Below, in pieces: positions 34,701-42,247 of a stretch of 47,362 nucleotides of DNA (its first letter is position 1; every line of letters starts with the position of its first letter). This DNA comes from Verrucomicrobiaceae bacterium (lineage in GTDB: Bacteria > Verrucomicrobiota > Verrucomicrobiia > Verrucomicrobiales > Akkermansiaceae). The notes below the pieces were generated by a model. That model was not told the DNA's origin and searched no databases. It saw only the letters and a list, made by a program, of their open reading frames with translations. The stretch covers positions 1-47,362 of the forward strand of contig JAIXPW010000071.1 of NCBI GenBank assembly GCA_027485995.1. Reading direction: 5' to 3'. Made by a program: the position numbers and the translations under genes.

Positions 34701-34834
34701 GGACGGTCGAGGAGAAGGTCGTCCAGCTCCAGGCCAACAAGCGCGAACTCGCCAACGCAACCTTCGACGAATCCGGCCAAGGTGAACCCGTCGGCTGGTC
34801 CGAATCTGAGCTTTTCGATCTCCTCAGGTCCTGA
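31778..34834 (+). CDS. SNF2-family helicase with N-terminal SWIM zinc finger
   Basis: Bacterial SNF2/HepA-type ATPases translocate on DNA or remodel transcription complexes; the role of this class is largely unknown. A SWIM finger lies at about 65-85 (CSCSENQTTGAICAHA, CxC...CxH). The middle (~110-500) is poorly conserved. The helicase core starts near 545, with LLADDMGLGKTLQTIAS (Walker A), VDEASLMRNP as motif II (DEAS instead of the common DEAH/DEGH), and LSGTPVENGVRDLWSIF. The second RecA lobe has LVFSQFQTQLQEI, SLKAGGYGLNLTAAD and ATDRAHRIGQNRPVTVYRL. Residues ~511-532 are encoded by an AT-rich patch unlike the rest of the gene. The start ATG at 31778 gives MPNWTESDLKAAS. Confidence 0.92.
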   Translation: MPNWTESDLKAASGWKAFKDGKSLFESGQISQAKSSPEGWTGAVKAGSRLIRHSVKVPAPGHFEVKCSCSENQTTGAICAHAVATGLSLVTQRPAASAPGSASEMAASPRSTPARPNTVPAFSLKLPPNWRDSLSRGRLTVNVAIDPAASPEPADVRLADWLILQRVTSLAKPIPLSLDPARLSGFLVTLCDHPRILSGTEPITLSQGRMLALGQPVREGEFALLKAIETIISIDQQFAVLSDSAISLLGAGAPPTDLAPYFQDWLSGRPAKVPLKLLLRRAPVWEDWIALPDDSWLGTLRLTPAVPRFELSLDGNLQQLQARLSVRYFDLPPLVPGDFDDPHFPRPGTDGSWQVRDTVLEMEALATLSAAGFIPKDARTGIYFLQSESAILSFCAHRLPELRSRWTIEESPRAQKTAGSIQAVRPKFEVLGSGQDWLAFDYSFQTDAGIEVSRAEVLQWLRSGRSSKATPGGRTLVLDQEATELLDPLLAELEIRQEDGHFIGPKAIEDLVTEFRNKSSKLKTSNVSQEYSVPLSTTLAAGTADLLRPYQRDGISWLSDRLERFGGALLADDMGLGKTLQTIASIERVFELSSEDSGHGPVLIVTPTSLLGNWRAEFQRFAPGRTVRILHGAQRDAERNRITDQDVIVTSFGTLSRDLAWHLGREYRLVAVDEASLMRNPDTDHAKAISKLRSKRRIALSGTPVENGVRDLWSIFRFIQPGWLGTLADFKDRYEAPLQEIPRPKFTLERLRLKTSPFILRRTKEEVASDLPSKLIIDDYCELSADQRQVYRDILGEGGKRIDEIRKSAGSGAARMQMLTTLLRLRQVCCDLALLKNDRLSSLAIERRSAKLERLLERVNEAVLGNHRMLVFSQFQTQLQEIQKRLSGSQIDSFLLDGSTRNRQQLVDDFQKPTGPPVFLISLKAGGYGLNLTAADTVVHFDPWWNPAAEAQATDRAHRIGQNRPVTVYRLLTRGTVEEKVVQLQANKRELANATFDESGQGEPVGWSESELFDLLRS

Positions 34835-35204
34835 GAGCCCACCCGGGGCGGTTATGGATTATTACTTGTTACAATGTATGTAATGCGGGGTGAAGTAGTC
34901 TGGATTTCCCATGGATCAAGCTCCCCAATCGTTCCAAGGCACACCGTCGCTGGAGCATCCTGCTCCAGTCCGTTCCTGGAGCTGCTGGCTCCCAGCCAGC
35001 AGAAAATGACTCGGAGCGAGACGCACCGAAGACGGTCTGAAGGAGAGATGCCCCAGCCACGGAATCCGTCCAGAATCTCTCCAGATCGATCAACCCCCAT
35101 TGTCGATCCGGTCACACCCGCAGCCTACCCAAACTGAATGACCGCAACATTTGGTTTTGTGAACCGACCCGAAATTCGCAACCATATGGACGCCCACAGC
35201 ACCC
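34835..35204. other. Intergenic region with inverted-type repeat element
   Basis: No gene is supported on either strand. The stretch is dominated by the palindromic element at 34951-35060. Around it the sequence is AT-richer than the neighbouring genes (for example TTATTACTTGTTACAATGTA near 34860). Short open frames here are translations of the repeat. Confidence 0.6.
34951..35060 (-). repeat. ~110-bp palindrome-rich dispersed element, copy A (inverted)
   Basis: One end is TGGAGCATCCTGCTCCA (7-bp palindromic arms, 34951-34967). Its reverse complement aligns over its whole length with 37782-37893; the best-kept blocks are the GTCYTCGGTGCGTCT part and the AACGGACTGGAGCA part. It is an intergenic, MITE- or REP-like family. 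Confidence 0.85.
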
Positions 35205-35537
35205 ATGATTGAAGCCACTGAGGAAACTTCCAAGCCTTCTGCCTCGCTTTGGATCGGTTGGAGCAGCGTTTATTTCGCTCAGTTTGCTTTCCTGCTTTTT
35301 GAAGATACCGGCGTAAACTTGGCGTTCTGTTTGATTTATTACCCCCTTTTGATCGCAGGAGTGTTGGGAGCCTTGTTCACACTTAGACACCGAGAGGACT
35401 CTCCGTCTGCCATCATTCTGTTGTTAATCAGCTTTACCTTGATGGGATCATTCGCGCTTGGACAAATGAAGTCCTGGCATATGGAAAGCGAATACCCTCC
35501 CCGAGAGTCGATCCGATTAGCCCCACTCCTGCATTGA
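35205..35537 (+). CDS. Small hypothetical membrane protein
   Basis: The 110-residue product has three likely membrane helices: SVYFAQFAFLLF (about 20-33), LAFCLIYYPLLIAGVLGALF (about 39-58) and AIILLLISFTLMGSFALG (about 69-86), separated by a charged loop (RHREDSP). The coding region is clearly AT-richer than the flanking genes. I do not recognise a family. It could be an accessory gene brought in with the region between the two repeat copies. There is no strong ribosome binding site before the ATG, so the start is uncertain. Confidence 0.45.
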   Translation: MIEATEETSKPSASLWIGWSSVYFAQFAFLLFEDTGVNLAFCLIYYPLLIAGVLGALFTLRHREDSPSAIILLLISFTLMGSFALGQMKSWHMESEYPPRESIRLAPLLH

Positions 35538-35612
35538 TTTCGCGTGCATAGCCTCCACGATAAAGGTGAATTTCATTCAAAGTAAAAGGATAGACAAATA
35601 ACATTAGTCGAA

Positions 35613-36029
35613 ATGGAGATTCCAGCCTCACTCAACCCCACAGCACGAAGCGTTGTGCAAGCGTTGATCTCCACGTTCCCGGAGCGGGAGTTCGACCTTG
35701 TGGCGAAGGACGGAGGCCACGTCGAAATGTCCCTTCCTGCTCCGGTCGGATCCGAGGCGGGAGCGCTGGTCGTGTTGACGTGCCACGAGGGCGATACCTG
35801 GATTCACTTCGCGCCCCCGTGCGCTTGGTACCCGATCGATGACAACGACGAGCTTGTCAGAATCTTCACTGCGCTCCTCACGGAGACAGCCTTGTTCGCG
35901 GTCGTTTACTCCGGGCAGGATTGGGCTGAGACAACGCTCGTTCGCCCTGGCGAGAGGCCTGAACTCGAATCAGGGCAGCGGGCTGTCATTTTCTCGTGGA
36001 GCGGAAGGCACGATTCTCAAGTCGGATAG
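35613..36029 (+). CDS. Hypothetical cytoplasmic protein (138 aa)
   Basis: The product is acidic and soluble, with a mixed alpha/beta composition: an N-terminal helix (LNPTARSVVQALISTF), beta-rich stretches (HVEMSLPAPVG, ALVVLTCHEG, TWIHFAPP), a helix with DDNDELVRIFTALLTETALF, and a last beta part (AVIFSWSG). That arrangement resembles small immunity-type or unknown-domain proteins, but I recognise no family. Codon use is like the host. It lies 75 bases after the small membrane gene on the same strand. The start ATG at 35613 is plausible but lacks a clear ribosome binding site. Confidence 0.45.
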   Translation: MEIPASLNPTARSVVQALISTFPEREFDLVAKDGGHVEMSLPAPVGSEAGALVVLTCHEGDTWIHFAPPCAWYPIDDNDELVRIFTALLTETALFAVVYSGQDWAETTLVRPGERPELESGQRAVIFSWSGRHDSQVG

Positions 36030-36180
36030 CGCGCGTCAAGGGGGCCGCGTCAAAGGGGGCGGTCCCGAAAATCCAGCGTCCAGATCTAAACCCGTTGCGC
36101 TTGGAACGCTCCGGTGGCTTGATGGAGGATAAATCCTGTAAAACTCCTGAGCATGTATCGGACGCAAATTTACCTCATCC

Positions 36181-36206
36181 CTGCCGAGTCCCAGGGGGCT
36201 CGGCAG
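36181..36206 (-). terminator. Hairpin downstream of the agarase-like gene
   Basis: CTGCCGAG (36181-36188) and CTCGGCAG (36199-36206) form an 8-bp stem that can extend through CCC/GGG inside the loop. It sits ~80 bases after the stop of the minus-strand gene 36286-37686. No T-run is present, so it could be a terminator or another intergenic palindrome. Confidence 0.4.
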
Positions 36207-36285
36207 GTTGGCTGAATTCATCACGGGCGGCCGCTCGTGCCCCTCTAGGTCCGGTTTGGGCCGGGAAGTCCCCTCTCCATCCCAA

Positions 36286-37686
36286 TCAGTTCTTGTCGAA
36301 ATAATCGATTAGGCCGAAGGACCGTTCGTTGATGCGTTTCATCGAGTCGAGAAGCGGTGTGTAGGGTTCATAGCGGCTGCTGAGGATGCCTTTGTTGGAG
36401 TCCCGGTTGGAGGGATCGGAACGGGTGTCGGTTGGGTCGTTGTCAATGTACTTGAACCAATGCCAGCCGACGCAGGACTTGGATTGCAGCAGGCCGAGCG
36501 TAAAGTTCTCGTAGAAGAGACCGCGATCGCGCTGGGTCTTGACGAGCCAACCGGCGCCACTGGTGTTAGCGAGGCCGGAATCCATTCCCTTGGCATACCA
36601 TTCGGTGATGATCACCGGCTTGCCTGATTCCGTAGTCCACATCGCCAGTCGCTCCGGGTCCGGGGTCCAGGCGTTGTAGTAGTTCACCGAGACGACATCG
36701 ACGAAGAGACCTGCCCCTCTGAAAATCTCCCGGCTGCGCAGGGCTGAGCCATGAAAGCGCGCGCCGAGGTAGAGATGGTTCGGGTCGTGGCGCTTGATGG
36801 CGGTGGAAACGATGCGGAAGTATCGTGCAACCATGAATTCCAGGAAGGCCGCCAGATCGGCGGGCTGGATGTCGGCCGCGCTGGCGCTCGCCCCGCGTCG
36901 CTCACGCAGCCACTTCAGCGCGGCTTGATGGCCTGGATCGGTGGCGGGCAGTGAGAGGTAGTTCTTGAGCGCGGCGGCCGGCAAGGGCAGTTCGTTGTCC
37001 GAGAAATGGCCGAGCAACCAAGGGTTGTCCTTTTCGGCAGACAATTGGCGGGCGTGTTCGTTGCAGAAGGTCTCGAACTCCGGGTCAAAGACAAAGATGC
37101 AGTCGCCCGGATAGCCGGTGTGGCCCGGTTTCTGATAGGTGCCGCCGCGCTTCTTGCCATAGCCCGACATGAAATTCCAAATGCGGGTGTGGATGAGCGG
37201 CGTCTTCACGGCGGACAGGAGTTCGGTGTCGGTCCAGGCACCGAGGCCGTTGAAGCCGTGGGTCCGCAGCAGGTTCGTGGTCTGTTTGGCCCAGGTGGGT
37301 TCATCGGCGAACTTTTGCTTCCACGCGTTCTCGGCGGCGGGTGTTTGCAGCCTGCTGACCGAGGTGACGCCCCGGTGGAGAAACAGGCAGCCCTCCGGAT
37401 CGACCAACCACCAGCGATCCCCGATCTTCGCCGTATGGAAAAAGCCCGTGGCCTTGTCCTTGCGGGTGGTCAGTCCGCCAAAGCGGCTGAGACCGCTGTC
37501 GGTCTTGAGTCCGGCCGCGCCGGGCAAATCCTCCAGCGTCCGCGTGGGCCGGGCGACCCATTTGTCGCCGGGTTTGTTGGCGACATCCACGCTGCGAAGC
37601 GGAGTCTGACCGAAGACCGACACAGCCAGCGGCAGGAACAGGACCGTGGGAAATCGAAGGAGGTTCCGAATCGGAGTCAGGTTCAT
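36286..37686 (-). CDS. Secreted agarase-like glycoside hydrolase (clan GH-A fold)
   Basis: The 466-residue protein has a signal peptide (LLRFPTVLFLPLAVSVFG). It then shows the entry motif of agarase-like TIM barrels, GFFHTAKIGDRWWLVDPEGC and FLHRGVTSV. Likely catalytic glutamates, by clan A pattern, are E232 in GHFSDNELP (acid/base after Asn) and E362 in PVIITEWYAKG (nucleophile). An active-site aromatic stretch (VVSVNYYNAW) lies between them, and WHWFKYIDND near the end is typical. The family number (GH50- or GH86-like) cannot be fixed by eye. The substrate could be agar or another beta-linked galactan or uronan. It stands alone between the two inverted copies of the 110-bp element. Confidence 0.72.
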   Translation of the reverse strand: MNLTPIRNLLRFPTVLFLPLAVSVFGQTPLRSVDVANKPGDKWVARPTRTLEDLPGAAGLKTDSGLSRFGGLTTRKDKATGFFHTAKIGDRWWLVDPEGCLFLHRGVTSVSRLQTPAAENAWKQKFADEPTWAKQTTNLLRTHGFNGLGAWTDTELLSAVKTPLIHTRIWNFMSGYGKKRGGTYQKPGHTGYPGDCIFVFDPEFETFCNEHARQLSAEKDNPWLLGHFSDNELPLPAAALKNYLSLPATDPGHQAALKWLRERRGASASAADIQPADLAAFLEFMVARYFRIVSTAIKRHDPNHLYLGARFHGSALRSREIFRGAGLFVDVVSVNYYNAWTPDPERLAMWTTESGKPVIITEWYAKGMDSGLANTSGAGWLVKTQRDRGLFYENFTLGLLQSKSCVGWHWFKYIDNDPTDTRSDPSNRDSNKGILSSRYEPYTPLLDSMKRINERSFGLIDYFDKN

Positions 37687-38554
37687 TCCAGGATGGGCGG
37701 GAGAAGTCCTCCCTACCCTGCCGAAGCGGCTGATGTTTCAAGCTGCTTGCTGGCCAAGGGTGGCGGTGTCGCCGCGCGTAGGTGGAGCATCCTGCTCCAG
37801 GCCGTCCTCGGTGCGTCTTGCTCTGAGTCTGCTTCCGACACCGGGAGCTGGAAGCTCCCGAAACGGACTGGAGCAGAGATGCTTCAGCCACCGCAGATCA
37901 TACCACCGCCTGTGCATCAGCATTGCTCACTTCGGGTAAGCGCAAGATGAGCCACAGGCTGGCTTGGAACACTCGATTCTCGGGAAAGAATCCTTTCTCA
38001 GTATCCGAGTCGCCCCGGTCATCAGGGGCGGCTACAGGCGGGCTGTCCAATTCGGTCAATACTTTCGCCATTGAGCTTGGTCAAATCTCATCAAGAATCA
38101 ACACTTTGGCATCGATTCACCGATGAAAGATACCTTGAAAGGTGTGATAAATTGAGCTTTTCGGCTTAACTCAGTTGAATTCCAATCGATACGATCCGGG
38201 TGCAGCGTCCCCATTCTCCTCCTAACTCAGCCTACTTCCCCTCCCCACTGGGGCCTGGGTGGCTCTTTCCATCTGTCAGCCTCGGGCTGGACAGACGAGC
38301 GGAGGGAAGTCGGCCCGGGCTTTGGCGTTGGCGAGTTGATCGGCGGAGGGGCGATGGCGGTGATCCCAGAGGCAGGTCTCCACCGGGATGACAACTTGGA
38401 ATTGGGGTCACAAAAGCGAAGGGCTCGCATGAACGAGATTGGGTTCCAAAGGTTCAGAACAACAGATTCAAGTTAAGGTGGAGTCGAAGTTGCGATTTCC
38501 CTTGAAATGAAAATTGAAGTCCAACCCATCGCGGCAAGATATGTCGGAAGTATT
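37687..38554. other. 868-base region without a supported gene
   Basis: This region holds repeat copy B (37782-37893), a short palindrome CGCCCC/GGGGCG (38011-38030), and an AT-richer stretch (38040-38200). At about 38280-38430, on the minus strand, one frame reads PVETCLWDHRHRPSADQLAN and looks protein-like, but it has stop codons on both sides and no start. It may be a relic of a gene. The promoter of the minus-strand agarase-like gene should be at the left end of this region. Confidence 0.5.
37782..37893 (+). repeat. ~110-bp palindrome-rich dispersed element, copy B
   Basis: It begins GTGGAGCATCCTGCTCCAG and ends ACGGACTGGAGCAGAGATGC, so its two ends are imperfect inverted repeats of each other. 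Inside, CGGGAGCT and AGCTCCCG form a perfect 8-bp stem with a 3-base loop (37843-37861). It matches the reverse complement of copy A at 34951-35060. Confidence 0.85.
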
Positions 38555-39439
38555 TCACTTCCCCTTGAGCTTCGCCACCATCGCGGCATCGACATTGAAG
38601 AACTTGGTGCCGGTGGGCTGGAGCAGGCCGTCGGGCTGGACCTGATATTCGAAGGCCTTCACTGGCAGGACGCCTTGAACCTCGGACATCAGGTATACCC
38701 GGATCGTCATGGCCTCCTTGCCGGTGCCTCCCTCGAGCTTTTTCACCGCGAACTGAACCTCGTTGGGGCCATCGATCGCGCCACCGATCACAACCTCGGC
38801 TTCCTTGGCGTTGGCGAACTTGTGGATGCTGATCTTGTTGACCTGAACCTGGACCTCGCGCCCCGGGCAGAAGACATAGACCTTGGCGATGTATTTCGCG
38901 ACCGGGGCGACCATCGGCACGGGTGGCACGACGCCCGAAGGACGGGCCTCCGGGGTTTCCTCCAGATAGTTGAGGTTCCCTGCGGCCAGTTCCTTGCGGA
39001 CTTCCGGAAGGATGGCGAGATTGACGAAATCCGCGCGATCGTATCGCCACGCAGCACCTTCCTGGATGAAGGAAAGCACGATCAGGTTGTCGGTGGGGGC
39101 ACCCTCGACGCCGAAGTCGACCTTGCCGAAGTAGGAGGCCTTGGCGGTGGAGCCCTTTTCCTTCGCTTCGAGAAACTTCAGCCCTTGAAGGGAAGGCGGC
39201 GGAGCTGGCAGTTCAAAGATCCCGGCGGGGAAGGCGCGCTTTTCCGACCCTAGCCGGTTCTGGATCTCCACCTGGCGGTAACGGGCGGTGGCGAGTTGCC
39301 AGGTGCGGACGTCCTTTTTCAGCATCGCATCGCGCCAGATCGCGTAGGTCTTTTCCAGTGCGGGGCGCAAAGTGTCCTGCGCTGAAACAGGACTGGCCAA
39401 GAAGGCAACTACGAAAAGGCAGGAAATCAGGCGGTTCAT
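38555..39439 (-). CDS. Secreted hypothetical protein (294 aa)
   Basis: A Sec signal peptide (MNRLISCLFVVAFLASPVSA, cleaved before QDT) sets the start at the ATG at 39439; the open frame extends to 39577 without similarity. The mature part starts with a helical region (ALEKTYAIWRDAMLKKD) like DUF4440/SnoaL-type lipoprotein starts. It continues with a beta-rich section, and near residue 200 has VAKYIAKVYVFCPGREVQVQ, KISIHKFA and EVQFAVKKLEGG. No enzyme motif is seen. It overlaps the start region of nothing coding on the other strand: the next gene begins divergently at 39516. Function unknown. Confidence 0.65.
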   Translation of the reverse strand: MNRLISCLFVVAFLASPVSAQDTLRPALEKTYAIWRDAMLKKDVRTWQLATARYRQVEIQNRLGSEKRAFPAGIFELPAPPPSLQGLKFLEAKEKGSTAKASYFGKVDFGVEGAPTDNLIVLSFIQEGAAWRYDRADFVNLAILPEVRKELAAGNLNYLEETPEARPSGVVPPVPMVAPVAKYIAKVYVFCPGREVQVQVNKISIHKFANAKEAEVVIGGAIDGPNEVQFAVKKLEGGTGKEAMTIRVYLMSEVQGVLPVKAFEYQVQPDGLLQPTGTKFFNVDAAMVAKLKGK

Positions 39440-39515
39440 GAACAAAACGATTGGACAAAGTGGGCTCCACGACAACAAGGAATCCCACCGCCGATTCATT
39501 CGGGGGAGATTCCGC

Positions 39516-40376
39516 ATGAGTAGCATTCTGCAAAAAGTGGCGCCGATCGGCGAGGCAAGGGACAAGGAGATCCTCAAGGACGGACAGGTCCATGTTTACC
39601 GGAACACTCCGCAGGGTGAGGTTCAGGCCCATCTTTACTTCCCGCCTGACGGTGCGACGTCTGGAACTGACCGCCCGGTGGTGGTGTTTTTCCATGATGG
39701 ATTCTGGGACAGCGCAATGCCGACGCAATTCGTGCCGCACTGCCTGCACTTCGCCAGTCGCGGAGCGGTGGCCATCGCGGCGGAAACCCGCATTTCCTCA
39801 AAGAACGGCACCGGGCCGGTGGAAGCGCTGGAGGATGCCCGTGAGTTGATCCGCTGGATTCGTCGCAACGCGCAGATGCTGGGGATCGACCCAAAGAAGA
39901 TCGCTGTCGGCGGGGCCGGTGGTGGGGCCTGGTTGGCCTTGCTCACCTCGATGCCGAAGGACAAGGAGATGCCGTCGGAGGATGGAGTCGAGTGTCGGGC
40001 ACAGGCGGTGTTGCTGTTCAGCGCCTTGCTGAACACCACGCCGAAGGGCCAGGGAGCTTCAAGGTTTCCAGATGGCAAAACGGCGAAAAAACTGAGCCCG
40101 TCCAGCCAGGTGCGGCGCAAGCTGCCGCCGATGATCCTGTTTCACGGCAAGAATGACCGAGTGACTCCCCTTTCCGAGGCGCAGAAGTTCGCTCGCCGAC
40201 TCCGCTGGCGTGGCAACGTTTGTGAGCTGGTCGATTACGAAAAGGCCGATCACAGCTTTTTCAATTTCAACGTCAGTCATTTTCACTTTGAGCTCACCGT
40301 CGGCGCGGCGGATCGCTTCCTGGTGGAAAGAGGGATTCTCGGCCAGGCACCGATCGAGGAAGAGACGCAGGTCTGA
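39516..40376 (+). CDS. Alpha/beta hydrolase-fold protein, catalytic serine apparently missing
   Basis: The 286-residue protein resembles hormone-sensitive-lipase-like esterases: oxyanion region VVVFFHDGFW (residues 55-64), strand-turn-helix KIAVGGAGGGAWLALL (128-143), acid D214 in FHGKNDRVTPL and base H246 in EKADHSFFNF. In active relatives the turn reads GGDSAGG; here it is GGAGGGA, so no nucleophilic serine is visible at the elbow. It may be a non-catalytic fold or use another residue. The ATG at 39516 is preferred over the upstream 39372 start because GGGGGAG lies 8 bases before it. No signal peptide is seen. It is followed after 17 bases by the DUF3592-like gene. Confidence 0.75.
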   Translation: MSSILQKVAPIGEARDKEILKDGQVHVYRNTPQGEVQAHLYFPPDGATSGTDRPVVVFFHDGFWDSAMPTQFVPHCLHFASRGAVAIAAETRISSKNGTGPVEALEDARELIRWIRRNAQMLGIDPKKIAVGGAGGGAWLALLTSMPKDKEMPSEDGVECRAQAVLLFSALLNTTPKGQGASRFPDGKTAKKLSPSSQVRRKLPPMILFHGKNDRVTPLSEAQKFARRLRWRGNVCELVDYEKADHSFFNFNVSHFHFELTVGAADRFLVERGILGQAPIEEETQV

Positions 40377-40393
40377 TTTCCAAGAGATCGACT

Positions 40394-40912
40394 GTGCAAA
40401 AGACATGGGACGGGTCGCTGGTTTTGGCGTGGTCAATCGCCTTGCCCATTCTGGCGGTGGGGTTGACGTTGCTGCTGGGACTGGTTGGCAAATCGGTTTG
40501 GGAAGCCTGTCTCATGACCAATGCCGTGCAGGTCGAGGGAAGGCTGCTTTCGGTGGAACTCGGGTCAAGCAACTCGCGCCACCGCTCCACGAATGTCCTC
40601 TATCGGTATGAGTTTGGCGAAGAGGTCCATCAGTCCGGTCGTCTGGCCCTTTTCAAGCAGACTGGCTCCTTTTACGAGCCTCTGAAGGCGGATCTGGAAC
40701 ACAACCGGCCCATTCGGGTGTGGGTCGATCCGGACCATCCACAGCGGGCATTCCTGGACTGGGATTTTGTGCTCTGGCCCTTCGCAGGTGGTCTGGTCTT
40801 TTCCGTCGGATGGACCTCGATGGGGTTCTACCTGATGATGAGGGCTTGGAGGGCGTCTCGGAACGATTCCAGGGAAACGATCATCCGAAGAAGCCGACGG
40901 AGAAACCGTTAG
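40394..40912 (+). CDS. DUF3592-like membrane protein
   Basis: The 172-residue product starts with GTG at 40394. It has an N-terminal membrane helix (LVLAWSIALPILAVGLTLLL), then an extracytoplasmic domain with VQVEGRLLSVEL, VLYRYEFGEEVHQSGRLAL and RVWVDPDHPQRAFLD. That is the DUF3592 pattern: a request for xYxYxxxGxxxxG followed by VxxxPxxPxxS/A. A second helix (FAGGLVFSVGWTSMGFYLMM) and a very basic C-terminus (RRSRRRNR) follow. Function unknown; probably in the inner membrane. It is likely co-transcribed with the hydrolase. Its TAG stop is inside a near-octamer, CCGTTAGA (40906-40913). Confidence 0.7.
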   Translation: MQKTWDGSLVLAWSIALPILAVGLTLLLGLVGKSVWEACLMTNAVQVEGRLLSVELGSSNSRHRSTNVLYRYEFGEEVHQSGRLALFKQTGSFYEPLKADLEHNRPIRVWVDPDHPQRAFLDWDFVLWPFAGGLVFSVGWTSMGFYLMMRAWRASRNDSRETIIRRSRRRNR

Positions 40913-41059
40913 ATAGGGCGATCTCTTGCGTTTGAAGGCGATTGGTCCTGTCATCTCCAACTCCCGGGGCCATTCCCGCCTTGCATTCTGCAGCGGACCC
41001 GTTAGCCCTCTGACAGTCGAAACAGATGGTTGGTTCGACCGATTCAAACCTGTTCGCGA

Positions 41060-42235
41060 ATGAAGTCACGACTCGCTTTCCTGCTTACGCCAGTTGTTCT
41101 GGCTGCAACTGCCTGCAAAAAGGAGGTGCAGACCCCACAACTGCCCCCTCCTTTGGTGATGGTGGCAAATCCCCTGGTGAGGGACGTTCCTTTCGTCGCG
41201 GAGATCATCGCCCAGACCGAGGCCAAGGCCAATGTCGAGGTCAGGGCCCGGGTGGAAGGGACCGTGGAGAAGATCGCCTTCAGTGAAGGGTCCGAAGTCA
41301 AGGAGGGCGATCTCCTCTTTGTTCTCGACAGAAAGCCGATCGAGGAACGCCTGGCCGCTGCCAAAGGAAATCTTGGACAGGTGACGGCGGCGTTGGCCCG
41401 CGCCAAACTCGATGTCGAACGACTGACACCCTTGGTGGAAAAGCAGGCGGTTCCGCGCAAGGATCTCGACAACGCCAAGTCGGCGGTCGACTCCTCGGAG
41501 TCCGCCATGGAAACTGCCAGGGCCCAAGTCCGGTCGGCCGAACTGGATCTCACCTACACGGAAATCAAGGCACCGGTCAGCGGATTGATCGGCTCGAAGC
41601 AGGTGGATGTCGGCTCGCTGGTCGGGAAGGGTCAGGCCACCCTGATGGCGACCATTTCCCCGCTCGATCCGATCTGGGCCAACGCGGATGTCAGTGAGGT
41701 GGCTTATCTGAACGCGGCCGACAAGTTCTCCGATCCGCAGAATTCCAAGGCGGTGTTCTCGCTGCTTCAGGCCAATGGGCAGGTCCACGGCCACACGGGA
41801 AAGCTGGCCTTCGTCGATCGATCGGTCAACTCCGCCACCGGCACGCTCAAGGTGCGGGTCGAGTTTCCCAATCCGGAGAAAGTCCTTCGTCCCGGCCAGT
41901 TCTGCCGCCTGAGAGTGGTGGGCCGGACCGATGCCGGTGCGATCATGCTCCCCCAGCGCGCAGTGCAGGAGCTCCAGGGCCTTCACAATGTCTTCGTGGT
42001 CGATGGCGGTGGCAAGGTGAGCTTCAAGCGAGTCAAGATGGGCCGGCGGATTGGTTCGCTCTGGATCGTCGAGTCTGGTCTAACAGGAACGGACACGGTG
42101 ATCATCGAAGGACTTCAGAAGGCACGCGACGGACAACCTGTGACTCCACAGCCGACCAAGATCGATGACGCTCCGGTTCTCGAGCTGCTGGCCTCGGTTC
42201 CCGGTGCCAAAACTGAAACTCCCTCCAACAAGTAG
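41060..42235 (+). CDS. RND efflux periplasmic adaptor (membrane fusion) lipoprotein
   Basis: The adaptor links the inner-membrane RND pump to the outer-membrane channel. A lipoprotein signal ends at C19 (VVLAATACKK), which sets the start at the ATG at 41060 rather than 41030. The order is barrel-sandwich (lipoyl) half-motif VEVRARVEGTVEKIAFSEGS, an alpha-helical hairpin (~90-165) rich in Ala/Lys/Asp, then ELDLTYTEIKAPVSGLIGSK, a beta-barrel part (KLAFVDRSVNSATGTLKVRV) and a membrane-proximal domain. This is the AcrA/MexA type of 391 residues. It lies 12 bases before the pump gene. An octamer at 42079 gives L-T-G. No regulator gene is adjacent. Confidence 0.93.
   Translation: MKSRLAFLLTPVVLAATACKKEVQTPQLPPPLVMVANPLVRDVPFVAEIIAQTEAKANVEVRARVEGTVEKIAFSEGSEVKEGDLLFVLDRKPIEERLAAAKGNLGQVTAALARAKLDVERLTPLVEKQAVPRKDLDNAKSAVDSSESAMETARAQVRSAELDLTYTEIKAPVSGLIGSKQVDVGSLVGKGQATLMATISPLDPIWANADVSEVAYLNAADKFSDPQNSKAVFSLLQANGQVHGHTGKLAFVDRSVNSATGTLKVRVEFPNPEKVLRPGQFCRLRVVGRTDAGAIMLPQRAVQELQGLHNVFVVDGGGKVSFKRVKMGRRIGSLWIVESGLTGTDTVIIEGLQKARDGQPVTPQPTKIDDAPVLELLASVPGAKTETPSNK
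42079..42086 (+). repeat. TCTAACAG octamer
   Basis: Exact copy in the efflux adaptor gene, read G-L-T-G. Confidence 0.9.
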
Positions 42236-42247
42236 CATCCCGAGTTC

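Noticed and set aside
35112..35390. 92-residue minus-strand gene opposite the small membrane protein
   Set aside because: No hydrophobic or domain pattern, while the plus-strand frame has three clear membrane helices.
38227..38430. 67-residue minus-strand gene
   Set aside because: Proline/arginine-rich composition with no start signal; the neighbouring frame looks more protein-like and is itself broken.
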